Notes: generated by a model from the sequence alone, not told the origin. A stretch of 44,914 nt of DNA from Granulicatella sp041433555 (GCF_041433555.1 NZ_JAPWBR010000015.1:1-44914); one strand, 5' to 3'; positions 24,582 through 33,119 are shown, numbered from the stretch's first letter. Translations and numbers: made by a program.

Positions 24582-24764
24582 TTAACGCTTCATCGATTTA
24601 GAGTACGGACGATTGTAATCCCATAGCAAGAGAAGTAATCCAGCTAAGCCAACAAGCATTGTTGCAACGCCTTCTTTGCCAATCATCTGATGCCCCAAAA
24701 TAACTACATATAAGAATACCAACATCAATACGACGCGGATCCAAATTTTCACTTTAGGATTCAT
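24582..24764 (-). CDS. Small two-helix membrane protein coupled to lnpA
   Basis: The protein has 60 aa from ATG 24764: a short basic start, a helix at about 7-24 (IWIRVVLMLVFLYVVIL), a second helix at about 34-49 (ATMLVGLAGLLLLLW) and a basic tail. GGAGAAGATATC precedes the ATG and the start overlaps the lnpA stop as ATGA. Small proteins of this type may belong to DUF6903 (recalled, not checked). The role is unknown; the coupling suggests a link to the importer or phosphorylase. Confidence 0.7.
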   Translation of the reverse strand: MNPKVKIWIRVVLMLVFLYVVILGHQMIGKEGVATMLVGLAGLLLLLWDYNRPYSKSMKR

Positions 24765-27001
24765 GATATCTTCTCCCATCTAATTTCGCTTGGCTCAAGT
24801 TCCACAGTTCTTGATACACCTGCTCCATCATAAACGAGTGTTGATTGCAATTCGTTCGTATTATTCACGATTGCATACACTCCTTTTTCAGGATAAGCAT
24901 GTACTTCCACTAATGGATTGCTTGCATACCATTTTGTTAATTCACTTTCTTTATTCGCTGCGTAGAATAACGCACGCATTAATAATCTTGTATTTTCTGG
25001 TGTGTATGGAAGTCCTGCAATGTAAACCCCACGACCTTTTCCGTAAGGGTTGGCTGCAAGGTGAATTTCCCCGAATTCTTTTCCTTCGGCATTGGCTGGA
25101 AGAACGATTCCTTCTTCGACGCCACCTGCGCTTACTTTCGGATTGCTAAATTCAAGTACTTCTGTTGCACTCGTTAAGCCATACACGTTTTTAATATTTT
25201 CCCCAAAGTCAATCTTATGAACATCTTCAATATCTTCGATAATAAAGTGTTCTTTCAATTCTTTTGTAAAGTATTTATCTGTTGAAAGGCTATATCCCAT
25301 TTCTCTTTCAACACCCAAAATATCTCCAAGTTGGAAGAATCTTCCTTGATGATGAACGGCTGTTGGTTCCCCAACTCCGACAAATCCGCCGCCGTTATAC
25401 ACGAATTCACGAATACGTGTAATAAGCGTTTCATTCTTCCAAACCTCTCCACCGCTAAATGAAGTACCGGCATCCCCCGCGTTGATGATGACATCGACAC
25501 CTTCTGGAACTCCATCGTTAATGATATCGTCAAAGCTGATAAAGCTTACGTCCACACTAGCACCACTTAAGGCTTCCATAATTCCTAGGTAAGAATAGAT
25601 TTGTTTGTATGGAAGTTCATGAGCTACCATGTGCGCTTGCCAAGTTCTTAAGCGTCCCCACGCGTTTAAGATGGCAACTTTCAAACCAGTGTATGGTTTT
25701 GTATGTTTTACGATATCGTAGATTTCTCTAAATTCATCTGTTACATGCTCGATGTAATCCACAAATTTAGGGAATTGGTAAGCAAGACTTAAATAACCGC
25801 CGTATCCGATACGGTCTACAGGGTTACGCATGATGGCACGTCTTGCTGATAACCAGTTTTTATTAGCCTCAATCGTAGGATCATTTCCTTCACGGAATAC
25901 ATCTGGGAAGAAGTATGGTAAGAATCTTCCTTCTGTATATTTTACGTGCGGAATATCTGAAATCATACGAAGTGTTGCTCCGCCACCGACAGAACCCACC
26001 ACTGCATCTAATCCGATTTGTTCGAAGTATGGTCCGTATGGTTCTGTACCAATCCAGTTATCTCCTAAGAACATCATGGCTTCTTTACCAGCTTCGTGTA
26101 CTTCGTCGACTAATTTCTTAGCTTCTCTAGCAACGAATGCTTGAATGAAGTCGATATAGTCTAAGTACGCTTTACTTGGTGTGCGGAATGTTGAGTTATA
26201 GTACCCCTCATCCACGATGTCTTCTGCTCTTAAGCGATAGCCTTTTTCCTTAGCAAAAGCTTCAAGTGCAGCGACTGAAACGCTGGCACCATATCCGAAC
26301 CAGTCCACAAATTTTTCTTTTCCTAAGTTGTTGAAAATTAATGTGAAGTGATAGAAGAACGTTGTAAAACGAACCACATCAGTATCCGGATTGTCTTTTA
26401 ACCATTGTTTTAAATAAGAGTGCATGAATTGATTTGAATGAGGTCCACGTACATCAAATGGAATATCGTGAGGAACATCGCCCCAGTTATTCGTAATATG
26501 ATTGTACATTTGAGTTGGATCCCAAATCGCATACACTAGAAACGACACTGTATACTCATGGAAAGGACGAGTGCCTTCAATAGTAATCGTGTTGTTTTCT
26601 TCATGGACAGTCCATCTCTCTACTGGAACCACTTCTCCAGTCGTACGGTCGATGACTTCCCAATATCTTTTTGGATCATGTACGTAGTCTGGTTGCACTT
26701 GGTCTTCGAAGTAGCCTTCCATAAATGGAATCGTTAAAGTATCTTCTGTTGCTAACCAGAATTTTGACATGACGAAAATTTGTTGGCACTCTTCCATATG
26801 ATCTTTGATGAAATCATTATGGTTACGTGCTACAAAGTAGGTTGTATAGATTTTTGCATCTAATTGTTTGGTTGCTTCATCGAGTTTCGTTCCATCGCTA
26901 TCACGAATTGCATCTGCACCCCAACGGTCGAGCAATTCTTTAGTCTGTTCAAGGAAATTCGATTCACTTGGTAGGGTTAAACGCCCTTTTGTTTTACCCA
27001 T
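24761..27001 (-). CDS. lnpA: 1,3-beta-galactosyl-N-acetylhexosamine phosphorylase (GH112)
   Basis: The protein has 746 aa in the length range of GH112 and splits galacto-N-biose or lacto-N-biose with phosphate into Gal-1-phosphate and GalNAc or GlcNAc. The N-terminal GRLTLPSES and WGADAIRDSDGT are typical; Asp314 in FLGDNWIGTEPYG aligns with the general acid Asp of Bifidobacterium LnpA. A glutaminase-like domain follows (VAILNAWGRLRTWQ to about 620), then a beta domain. GH112 also includes galactosyl-rhamnose phosphorylases, so the acceptor is not settled. No signal peptide: it acts on sugar brought in by the adjacent importer. GGAGGA precedes the ATG. Confidence 0.87.
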   Translation of the reverse strand: MGKTKGRLTLPSESNFLEQTKELLDRWGADAIRDSDGTKLDEATKQLDAKIYTTYFVARNHNDFIKDHMEECQQIFVMSKFWLATEDTLTIPFMEGYFEDQVQPDYVHDPKRYWEVIDRTTGEVVPVERWTVHEENNTITIEGTRPFHEYTVSFLVYAIWDPTQMYNHITNNWGDVPHDIPFDVRGPHSNQFMHSYLKQWLKDNPDTDVVRFTTFFYHFTLIFNNLGKEKFVDWFGYGASVSVAALEAFAKEKGYRLRAEDIVDEGYYNSTFRTPSKAYLDYIDFIQAFVAREAKKLVDEVHEAGKEAMMFLGDNWIGTEPYGPYFEQIGLDAVVGSVGGGATLRMISDIPHVKYTEGRFLPYFFPDVFREGNDPTIEANKNWLSARRAIMRNPVDRIGYGGYLSLAYQFPKFVDYIEHVTDEFREIYDIVKHTKPYTGLKVAILNAWGRLRTWQAHMVAHELPYKQIYSYLGIMEALSGASVDVSFISFDDIINDGVPEGVDVIINAGDAGTSFSGGEVWKNETLITRIREFVYNGGGFVGVGEPTAVHHQGRFFQLGDILGVEREMGYSLSTDKYFTKELKEHFIIEDIEDVHKIDFGENIKNVYGLTSATEVLEFSNPKVSAGGVEEGIVLPANAEGKEFGEIHLAANPYGKGRGVYIAGLPYTPENTRLLMRALFYAANKESELTKWYASNPLVEVHAYPEKGVYAIVNNTNELQSTLVYDGAGVSRTVELEPSEIRWEKIS

Positions 27002-27024
27002 TTTCTTTCCTCCTGCGATGACGA

Positions 27025-27903
27025 TTACTCTTTAGAGCCGCCTAGTGTCATCCCTTGTGTTAGTTTATTTTGAACAAGAATGTATAGAATTAATGTTGGT
27101 AACATTACTAATACCATCCCTGCGTATAATTGTCCGTATTCAGCTGCCCCACGTTGCGCTTGAATTAAGTTTTTCAACCCTACTGGTAAAGTTTGGTTTT
27201 TACCTGGCATTAATGTAAGAGCGATAATGTATTCATTCCAGAATGAGAGGAAGTTGAATAAGATTACTGTGATAATACTCGGTCTTGCCATTGGTGTCAT
27301 GACGCGGATCATTGTTGTGAAATATCCTGCACCGTCGATAGATGCTGCTTCTTCGAACGTTGTTGGTAATGTCTTGAAGAAGTTTGATAATAGATAAATC
27401 GTAAATGGTAATGACGTCGCTGCATACACAACTGCTAAGACGAAAATGTTGTTAAGGAAGAATCCGTTAATGCCGAATCCTTTTAGTCCTTTATCCCAGT
27501 CCAGTAACATTAAGAAGATTGGTACAACGATATAGTTTACGTTGATGAATAATCCACCTTTTAGTAAAGAGTTAATGAAACGACTTCCTGGGAATTTGTA
27601 ACGTGCTAATACGTATGAAGAAGGAATGGCTACAACTACTAAGATTGTTAACGCTAGTGCTGTAACAATCACTGAGTTCAACATGTAGTCACCCATTTTT
27701 GCTTTATTCCAAGCATCCACAAAGTTTTGGATGTAGAATCCTTCCGGCATTGTCCATGGAGATCCGTAGAACTCTCTATTCTCTTTAACAGAAGCTAAGA
27801 AGACCCAGCCCACTGGTACAATAATACTAATCGCTAATGTAATCAGCGCTACGTATATAAAAGCTTTATACAGCTTTTCGAATGAACGAGTATTTCCTTT
27901 CAT
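27025..27903 (-). CDS. Sugar ABC importer permease, MalG type
   Basis: The protein has 292 aa with six helices. The EAA loop that contacts the ATPase reads TTFEEAASIDGAGYFTTMIRVMTPMARPS. It ends TQGMTLGGSKE, as MalG-type subunits often do. It follows the MalF-type gene by 11 bp and precedes lnpA. No ATPase gene is in the cluster, so a shared MsmK-type ATPase elsewhere is expected. Confidence 0.92.
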   Translation of the reverse strand: MKGNTRSFEKLYKAFIYVALITLAISIIVPVGWVFLASVKENREFYGSPWTMPEGFYIQNFVDAWNKAKMGDYMLNSVIVTALALTILVVVAIPSSYVLARYKFPGSRFINSLLKGGLFINVNYIVVPIFLMLLDWDKGLKGFGINGFFLNNIFVLAVVYAATSLPFTIYLLSNFFKTLPTTFEEAASIDGAGYFTTMIRVMTPMARPSIITVILFNFLSFWNEYIIALTLMPGKNQTLPVGLKNLIQAQRGAAEYGQLYAGMVLVMLPTLILYILVQNKLTQGMTLGGSKE

Positions 27904-27914
27904 GATCTCCCCTC

Positions 27915-28799
27915 CTAGTATTCAAGAATATCGCGTTTCGTAATATGACTTACGATACCTGATAATCCGAATGAGAATATAAAGATAACTACACCGATTG
28001 CCATACCGTATCCGTATGAAGAGTTTGTATAAGCTTGTTTGAACATGTAGCTTAAGAACACTTCCGTAGATCCGTCTGGTCCACCGTCTGTCAAGATTTG
28101 TACAAGTAAGAAACTTAAGTTAATCGTACTGATAATGAAGAATGTTAATGTTGTACGAATACTATTCCAAATCAATGGTAATGTAACGTTAAAGAATTTA
28201 CCGATTTTTCCAGCTCCATCAAGGTCAGCTGCTTCATACAAGCTTGCTGGAATATTCGCCATCCCTGCCATATACATAACCATGTAGTACCCAATCGCTT
28301 GCCAAATTAATGCAAATGCAAGTGAGTAAATAACAATACTTTGATCACCCAGCCATAATTTATTCCATGCTTCTGGTAATACAGCATTTAAAAGTCCAGC
28401 TTTTGGATCATAAATTGCTGAGAAAATACCTGCAATAACTACGATTGATAAAATATTAGGGATGTAGAAAATAATTCTGAAGAAGTTGTTTCCGCGAATC
28501 TTTTCTGTTGAAAGGATTGCCGCGAAAAGAACTGCCAATACTACTGTAAAGAGTGTTACCACTACGATTAGTAAGATTGTGTTCTGAATCGTTCTAAAGA
28601 AATTTTCATCTTGCCATAAGATTTTAAAGTTATCCAATCCAACAAATTGTTGATTGTTTGAGAATCCGCCCCATTTGAACATGGACATGCGGAATACTTG
28701 AATCGTTGGGTAAATTAAAAACGTAAAGAATAAAATTAGTGCAGGTAATAGACACACGAGAATAAATAAATTTTTCTCTCTTTTTCTACGATTTTTCAT
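27915..28799 (-). CDS. Sugar ABC importer permease, MalF type
   Basis: The protein has 294 aa from ATG 28799, with GAGGG 7 bp upstream; the in-frame TTG six codons earlier overlaps that site. Six helices are predicted; the EAA loop is ASLYEAADLDGAGKIGKFFNVTLPLIW. It forms the membrane channel with the MalG-type partner. Confidence 0.92.
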   Translation of the reverse strand: MKNRRKREKNLFILVCLLPALILFFTFLIYPTIQVFRMSMFKWGGFSNNQQFVGLDNFKILWQDENFFRTIQNTILLIVVVTLFTVVLAVLFAAILSTEKIRGNNFFRIIFYIPNILSIVVIAGIFSAIYDPKAGLLNAVLPEAWNKLWLGDQSIVIYSLAFALIWQAIGYYMVMYMAGMANIPASLYEAADLDGAGKIGKFFNVTLPLIWNSIRTTLTFFIISTINLSFLLVQILTDGGPDGSTEVFLSYMFKQAYTNSSYGYGMAIGVVIFIFSFGLSGIVSHITKRDILEY

Positions 28800-28835
28800 C
28801 GTTCTGCCCTCTTTCAACCATTTTTAGATAAAATG

Positions 28836-28887
28836 AGAGTGGGCGGAAGGAATTTTCATCCTTGAAAATTGCTTCGCATCCCACTCT
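28836..28887 (-). promoter_or_regulatory. Intercistronic hairpin between binding-protein and permease genes
   Basis: AGAGTGGG and CCCACTCT (28836-28843, 28880-28887) close a long hairpin, with GAAG/CTTC and AATTTT/AAAATT pairs inside. The U tract is poor. Such hairpins commonly stabilise the upstream binding-protein message or attenuate read-through, giving more binding protein than permease. Confidence 0.6.
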
Positions 28888-28909
28888 TATTTAATTCATT
28901 CTATTTGAA

Positions 28910-30265
28910 TTATTCAACTGCTGCTTTTAGTTTTTGGCTAACTTCTTCTACAGATTTTTGCCATTCAGCAACTGTTTTTTGACCAGATGCTACAGAGTCG
29001 ATTTGACCATATAATGTGTCTTTCATGCTTACGCCTTCAACAGGTTTAGTAGCTACGAAGTTACCATTGATTACGCCATCAACTTCATCTACAACTTTGT
29101 ATAATGATTTCAATTCATCAGGTAACTTAGCTGTTACACCTTTAATTGGTTGAGCTGCGTTGTATTTAGCAAAGATTTCTGCTGCTTTGTCAGAGTATAA
29201 GAATGATAAGAATTCTTTAGCTGCTTCTTGGTTCTTAGATTCTTTTGGAACCCAGATGTGTTCGAAGAATGAGTAAACATAACGTTTGCCACCTTTTTCG
29301 ATTGCTGGTGCAGCTGTCATAGACCATTTGAATCCTTCTGCACGAGGTGCTTTAGCCATTTCCCCAACTACCCAAGTACCGTTTGGCATGAATAAAGCTT
29401 TGTTGTCTAAGATTAATTGTTGGTTCTTAGTGAAGCTTTGTGGGTTTGCGTTTGCTACTGTTGAAGGTTCAACGTTTTGTAAGAATGTTCCTAATGCTTC
29501 AAAAGCTTTAGTTGCGCCTTCAGAAGTGAATGCTCCTGTGTCATATTTCATTGCTTTGTTGAATAAATCAACGCCTCCAGCGTTTGCTAATAATGCTGGG
29601 AAGAAGCTATCTAAGTATCCAGATACTGGATAAGTGAATAATGAAATGCCATCTTTCTTAGCTTTTTCAGCTAATTCTTTCATACCAGGCATATCTTTTG
29701 GAACTTCCCAACCTTTAGATTTGAATAACGCTTCGTTGTAGAATAATCCTGTTGGAGCGTAGAACATTGGTGCTAAGTAGTGTTTTCCGTCTCCGTAAGG
29801 GTCAGTTACTGTTGTTCCTAATACGTTGTTTAATAATTTTTCAGAAACTTTTTTGTCTTCGCCGTAAACTTTCATATCGAATAAGCCAGTTAAGTCAGCT
29901 AAAGCTTTTTCTTTAATTAATGTTTCTGGTAAAGCTTTTTTACGTCCTAAAGCTAACATTACGATATCTGGGTAATCGCCAGCTTTCATTTGAGGCGTAA
30001 TTTTATCTTCGATTTCCTTATCTTGAGTCAATTCCACTTTAACGTTTGGATTTGCCTCTTCATAAGCTTTGATGATTGCTGGCCACATTTCTGCGCCGTA
30101 ACCACTTTCTAAGGCAGCTAATTTAAGAGTAACTTTCTCTTTAGCAGCTCCTCCTTGTTGAGTAGTTGAATCTGTCTTACTAGTGCTGTTGCTATTATTT
30201 CCGCAAGCTGCTAAAGATACAGCTGCTAATAATGCTGCGCTTGATAGTAATACTTTCTTTTTCAT
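28910..30265 (-). CDS. Sugar-binding lipoprotein of the ABC importer
   Basis: The protein has 451 aa: a signal with lipobox SLAAC (Cys at 21) and a Ser/Thr/Gln-rich linker, then a family 1 solute-binding fold (VTLKLAALESGYGAEMWPAIIKAYEEANP near the start; APMFYAPTGLFYNEALFKSKGW at the hinge). It is anchored outside and delivers an oligosaccharide to the permeases. From its operon with lnpA the ligand is probably lacto-N-biose, galacto-N-biose or a related galactoside from mucin or milk glycans. AGGGGGAG precedes the ATG. Confidence 0.92.
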   Translation of the reverse strand: MKKKVLLSSAALLAAVSLAACGNNSNSTSKTDSTTQQGGAAKEKVTLKLAALESGYGAEMWPAIIKAYEEANPNVKVELTQDKEIEDKITPQMKAGDYPDIVMLALGRKKALPETLIKEKALADLTGLFDMKVYGEDKKVSEKLLNNVLGTTVTDPYGDGKHYLAPMFYAPTGLFYNEALFKSKGWEVPKDMPGMKELAEKAKKDGISLFTYPVSGYLDSFFPALLANAGGVDLFNKAMKYDTGAFTSEGATKAFEALGTFLQNVEPSTVANANPQSFTKNQQLILDNKALFMPNGTWVVGEMAKAPRAEGFKWSMTAAPAIEKGGKRYVYSFFEHIWVPKESKNQEAAKEFLSFLYSDKAAEIFAKYNAAQPIKGVTAKLPDELKSLYKVVDEVDGVINGNFVATKPVEGVSMKDTLYGQIDSVASGQKTVAEWQKSVEEVSQKLKAAVE

Positions 30266-30307
30266 GTTGTCTCCCCCTAGTTTTCAATTACTTTTTAAGA
30301 CACTTTT

Positions 30308-30336
30308 AGTTTACAACGAAAAAACCGCTTTCACAA
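30308..30336 (-). promoter_or_regulatory. Promoter of the lnp importer operon, overlapped by a cre site
   Basis: On the minus strand TTGTGA (30331-30336), a 17-bp spacer and TAAACT (30308-30313). TGAAAGCGGTTTTT (minus strand of 30320-30333) overlaps the -35 and matches the CcpA consensus TGNAANCGNTNNCA except for the final CA. Binding here would block RNA polymerase. Confidence 0.65.
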
Positions 30337-30338
30337 TA

Positions 30339-30370
30339 ACTATTTTGCTTTTGACTTGTACTATTTTGCT
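30339..30370 (-). promoter_or_regulatory. Phased direct repeats upstream of the lnp promoter
   Basis: ACTATTTTGCT occurs at 30339-30349 and again, identical, at 30360-30370. The 21-bp offset places them on one face of the helix, just upstream of the -35 box. This is the arrangement of an activator dimer site (for example AraC or similar). No regulator gene lies next to it. Confidence 0.6.
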
Positions 30371-30375
30371 CTCTT

Positions 30376-30389
30376 TGGAAACGGTAACA
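30376..30389 (+). promoter_or_regulatory. Upstream cre site of the lnp operon
   Basis: TGGAAACGGTAACA matches every fixed position of the CcpA operator TGNAANCGNTNNCA. It lies 40 bp upstream of the -35 box. A LacI-family local regulator could use the same kind of site. Confidence 0.65.
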
Positions 30390-30412
30390 AATTTCATTTT
30401 TCAATAAAGCGC

Positions 30413-30455
30413 TAAAAAACCTATCTACTAAAGGATTTCTCTTGTAGATAGGTTT
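30413..30455 (-). terminator. Terminator of the amidohydrolase operon
   Basis: On the minus strand AAACCTATCTAC and GTAGATAGGTTT pair over 12 bp around a 15-nt loop, followed by TTT. It lies 14 bp beyond the last gene of the unit. Confidence 0.85.
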
Positions 30456-30468
30456 CATTTTGTCTATT

Positions 30469-31077
30469 TTATTTAATTGGTAAAAATTTCTTCAAAATCA
30501 CCATTGTTTGGTCCATGATAATTCCGCTAATTAATAATGACACTACAGGTCCAATCGTTGGCCATTGTCCCAAAATGGCAGCGGTGATGACACAGCTTGC
30601 ATCGATGAAAAACTTATTTTTAGGGATGGATGTTTTGAATTTTTCATGTAAAGCTAGCGTTGCGGCAATATACGGCCCAACTCCAAGTTCTGCTAAAGCA
30701 TACACTGCACACCCCATAGCAATTAAGGCAATCCCTACAACCATGGCCACTACTTTTACGGTTATATCCATTTCGGCAAGAGCTCTAAAATCGAACAGTT
30801 CAATAAAGAAGCTTTGTAAGAACATCCCTACAACTGTTCCAAATCCAATATATCTCCAGTTGATACTTAGCGTAATGGCAAGAAATACAAGGGAAACGAT
30901 AATATTACTTGTTCCCATATCTACACCAAATGTGCGATTTAACCCTTCCCACACAAGAACGACAACGTCCGCTCCTAATGTACTAGATCCCGCCATCTTC
31001 GCGCCAAGTCCAATCAAGAAACAGGCGATGACGAGTAACACGAGTCGCAGTCCTAAATAATCTTTTTTCAATCTCAT
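30469..31077 (-). CDS. YczE/YitT-like integral membrane protein
   Basis: The protein has 202 aa with five to six helices; GLGAKMAGSSTLGADVVVLVWEGL near the N terminus and ELGVGPYIAATLAL later are typical of the YczE group. The function of the family is unknown. AAGGAG lies only one base before the ATG at 31077, so the TTG two codons later (31071) may be the real start. It is the last gene of the amidohydrolase operon. Confidence 0.75.
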   Translation of the reverse strand: MRLKKDYLGLRLVLLVIACFLIGLGAKMAGSSTLGADVVVLVWEGLNRTFGVDMGTSNIIVSLVFLAITLSINWRYIGFGTVVGMFLQSFFIELFDFRALAEMDITVKVVAMVVGIALIAMGCAVYALAELGVGPYIAATLALHEKFKTSIPKNKFFIDASCVITAAILGQWPTIGPVVSLLISGIIMDQTMVILKKFLPIK

Positions 31078-31082
31078 TCTCC

Positions 31083-31262
31083 TTATTTGGCCCAGTTTTC
31101 AGGACTCCACATACGCCCATCCAACTCACCATGTGCTTGTTCAATTCGTTTTGCTTGTTCTAAAAGAAGATTTTTTGCAGCCACAAGCAATGCGCGTTCT
31201 TTATACTCTTTTGATTCAATAATCCACGCATCGAGTAGCCTGATTTTCTCAATAATCTCCAT
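31083..31262 (-). CDS. Small hypothetical protein (59 aa)
   Basis: The frame encodes MEIIEKIRLLDAWIIESK, a charged helical middle (KERALLVAAKNLLLEQAKRI) and a C-terminal DGRMWSPENWAK. A strong GGAGGAGAG lies 5 bp upstream of the ATG, inside the end of the oxidoreductase gene, which it overlaps by 14 bp; five bases separate its stop from the YczE-like gene. The protein is probably soluble and helical. I do not recognise a family. Confidence 0.7.
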   Translation of the reverse strand: MEIIEKIRLLDAWIIESKEYKERALLVAAKNLLLEQAKRIEQAHGELDGRMWSPENWAK

Positions 31263-31935
31263 ATTGACTCTCCTCCCAATGACTTAGATGCATCTCGAGT
31301 TCCAGTCTTTCGTCCTGGTTTTCTTTGATCCACTCCGCAATCTGTTCCCAGTGTACACCCTCCATCGCTTGCGCACGCTGGATAAACCACTCTTCCGTAT
31401 CTTGTAATGTTCCGTGGTTCTCTTTCGTTACATATTGTAAATACTCCACGAGTAACGCTTGTTTTGCCTCTTCAGTCTTATAATCAAACTGATGCACTTC
31501 GAAAATCGGTAAATAGGTCCACCTCATCGCATTCGCTAAGGCTTGAAATGGGCGCAAGAGTTCCGAAATCGTAAACTGCTCTTTTCCTCCTGCACGGAAG
31601 GCTTCTTCTTTCACCCCGAGTGTCACAACGATTCCGAGTTCCTTAATTTGTTTTGCAAAAAGCGCACTCTTACTCATCACCGTATCGATCCATTCCTTCA
31701 TGACAGAAGGTGCTTGATACCAATACATCGGGAATTGAAGAATCAGGCGTTTGGCACTAGAATCTGCCAAAGCTTTTTCTTCATCCGATTTTGTGAAATG
31801 CGGTTTCGCTTCACTCCATACTTCATCTAAATGACGAACCGTTACTGCCTCTTCCCCTTTTAAGGTTGCGAGGAAAAACTGTTGGCTCGATGAAGTTTGA
31901 ATCGTTGGATGGCTAATCACCACCATTGTTTTCAT
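31249..31935 (-). CDS. NAD(P)H-dependent oxidoreductase, flavodoxin-2 fold
   Basis: The protein has 228 aa. MKTMVVISHPTIQTSSSQQFFL is the phosphate-binding start of KefF/MdaB-type FMN reductases, and LQFPMYWYQAPSVMKEWIDTVMS is the conserved flavin-contact segment. Such enzymes reduce quinones or other electrophiles. The gene starts one base after the amidohydrolase stop. Confidence 0.85.
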   Translation of the reverse strand: MKTMVVISHPTIQTSSSQQFFLATLKGEEAVTVRHLDEVWSEAKPHFTKSDEEKALADSSAKRLILQFPMYWYQAPSVMKEWIDTVMSKSALFAKQIKELGIVVTLGVKEEAFRAGGKEQFTISELLRPFQALANAMRWTYLPIFEVHQFDYKTEEAKQALLVEYLQYVTKENHGTLQDTEEWFIQRAQAMEGVHWEQIAEWIKENQDERLELEMHLSHWEESQYGDY

Positions 31936-31936
31936 A

Positions 31937-33085
31937 TTACGCGTTTCCTTTCTGTGAAAGTACTTCTAGAAGAGCATTCGTGTTATCGACAAAATACTGA
32001 ATGGCAAACGGTAATGCTGCATCATCCACTAAGAACGCTGGGTGATGCCATTCGCGTGGACATCCTGTTCCAATAAAGACGAAACATCCTGGAACGTGTT
32101 CCATATAATTGGCGAAATCTTCCGCTCCTAAAGTCACTTCCGGTGTCACCACTGTCGCAAATTTCTCCGTCACACTTTTAACGACTTTTGCAACAGAAGC
32201 ATCATTATGCACGACTGGTGGCGTTAAAATCCATTCAATACTTCCTTTTTGTCCGTAAATATCTGCAGTTTGGACAATCATCTTCTCGAACTGCTCGGTC
32301 ATTTTGCGTTCGACTTCTTTATTAAACGTACGAATCGTTCCTTCAAAAAATACTTTCTCTGGAATCACATTCCATGTATTTCCTGCTTCGATATGCGATA
32401 CGCTTAATACCACTGGTTCTAGTGGAGACGTATGACGAGCAACGATGGCTTGAGCGTTCGCAATCACTTGGCAAGCCGTCACGATTGGGTCGTTCCCATT
32501 GTGTGGTGCTGCCGCATGCGTTCCTACTCCTGTAATTTCGGCTTTGAACTGACCGACTGCTGCCATCAGTGGTCCTTCCTTCACTCCAATCGTTCCAACT
32601 GGAAGTTCTGGTTTGTTATGGAAACCAATAATGGCATCGACTCCGTCAAGCACGCCTTCTGCAATCAATGCGCGTGCTCCTTGGTTACTTTCTTCGGCCG
32701 GTTGGAAAATAAAACGAACTTTTCCTTGTAATTTGTCTTCTTGTGCCTTCAACACTTGAACGGCTCCAAGTAGGCTTGCTGTATGGAAATCATGTCCACA
32801 CGCATGCATCGCTCCTTCATTTTTTGAAGCGTAGTCTAATCCTGTTTGTTCCACAATCGGCAAGGCATCGATGTCGGCACGTAAAGCTAATGTTGGCCCA
32901 TTGTCGTTTCCGATTTCTGCGACGACTCCTGTCTTAGACTGTAAATCCCAGCATGTAAGTCCCATCGCTTCTATGGCTTCGCGGATATAGCGAGTCGTTT
33001 CGATTTCCGTTCCGGATACTTCTGGATACATATGTAAATGACGGCGATGTGCCGTAGCGCGTTCAATAGCTTCTTTTGTAATCAT
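31937..33085 (-). CDS. M20 family amidohydrolase (aminoacylase/hippurate hydrolase type)
   Basis: A dinuclear metallopeptidase-fold enzyme of 382 aa that removes acyl groups from N-acyl amino acids. ALRADIDALPI (68-78) and HACGHDFHTASLLGA (94-108) give metal ligands; PAEESNQGA carries the catalytic Glu pair; a dimerisation domain lies at about 180-290; LGAEDFANY carries a late ligand. Start ATG 33085 has GGGGAGAG upstream. The precise substrate (N-acetyl-diaminopimelate, hippurate, others) is not fixed by these motifs. Confidence 0.88.
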   Translation of the reverse strand: MITKEAIERATAHRRHLHMYPEVSGTEIETTRYIREAIEAMGLTCWDLQSKTGVVAEIGNDNGPTLALRADIDALPIVEQTGLDYASKNEGAMHACGHDFHTASLLGAVQVLKAQEDKLQGKVRFIFQPAEESNQGARALIAEGVLDGVDAIIGFHNKPELPVGTIGVKEGPLMAAVGQFKAEITGVGTHAAAPHNGNDPIVTACQVIANAQAIVARHTSPLEPVVLSVSHIEAGNTWNVIPEKVFFEGTIRTFNKEVERKMTEQFEKMIVQTADIYGQKGSIEWILTPPVVHNDASVAKVVKSVTEKFATVVTPEVTLGAEDFANYMEHVPGCFVFIGTGCPREWHHPAFLVDDAALPFAIQYFVDNTNALLEVLSQKGNA

Positions 33086-33113
33086 AACTCTCTCCCCAAT
33101 CTGTTTCCTACAC

Positions 33114-33119
33114 ATTGTA
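33114..33119 (-). promoter_or_regulatory. Extended -10 promoter of the amidohydrolase operon
   Basis: TGTTACAAT on the minus strand, 28 bp upstream of the ATG. The -35 box is not convincing. Confidence 0.45.
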
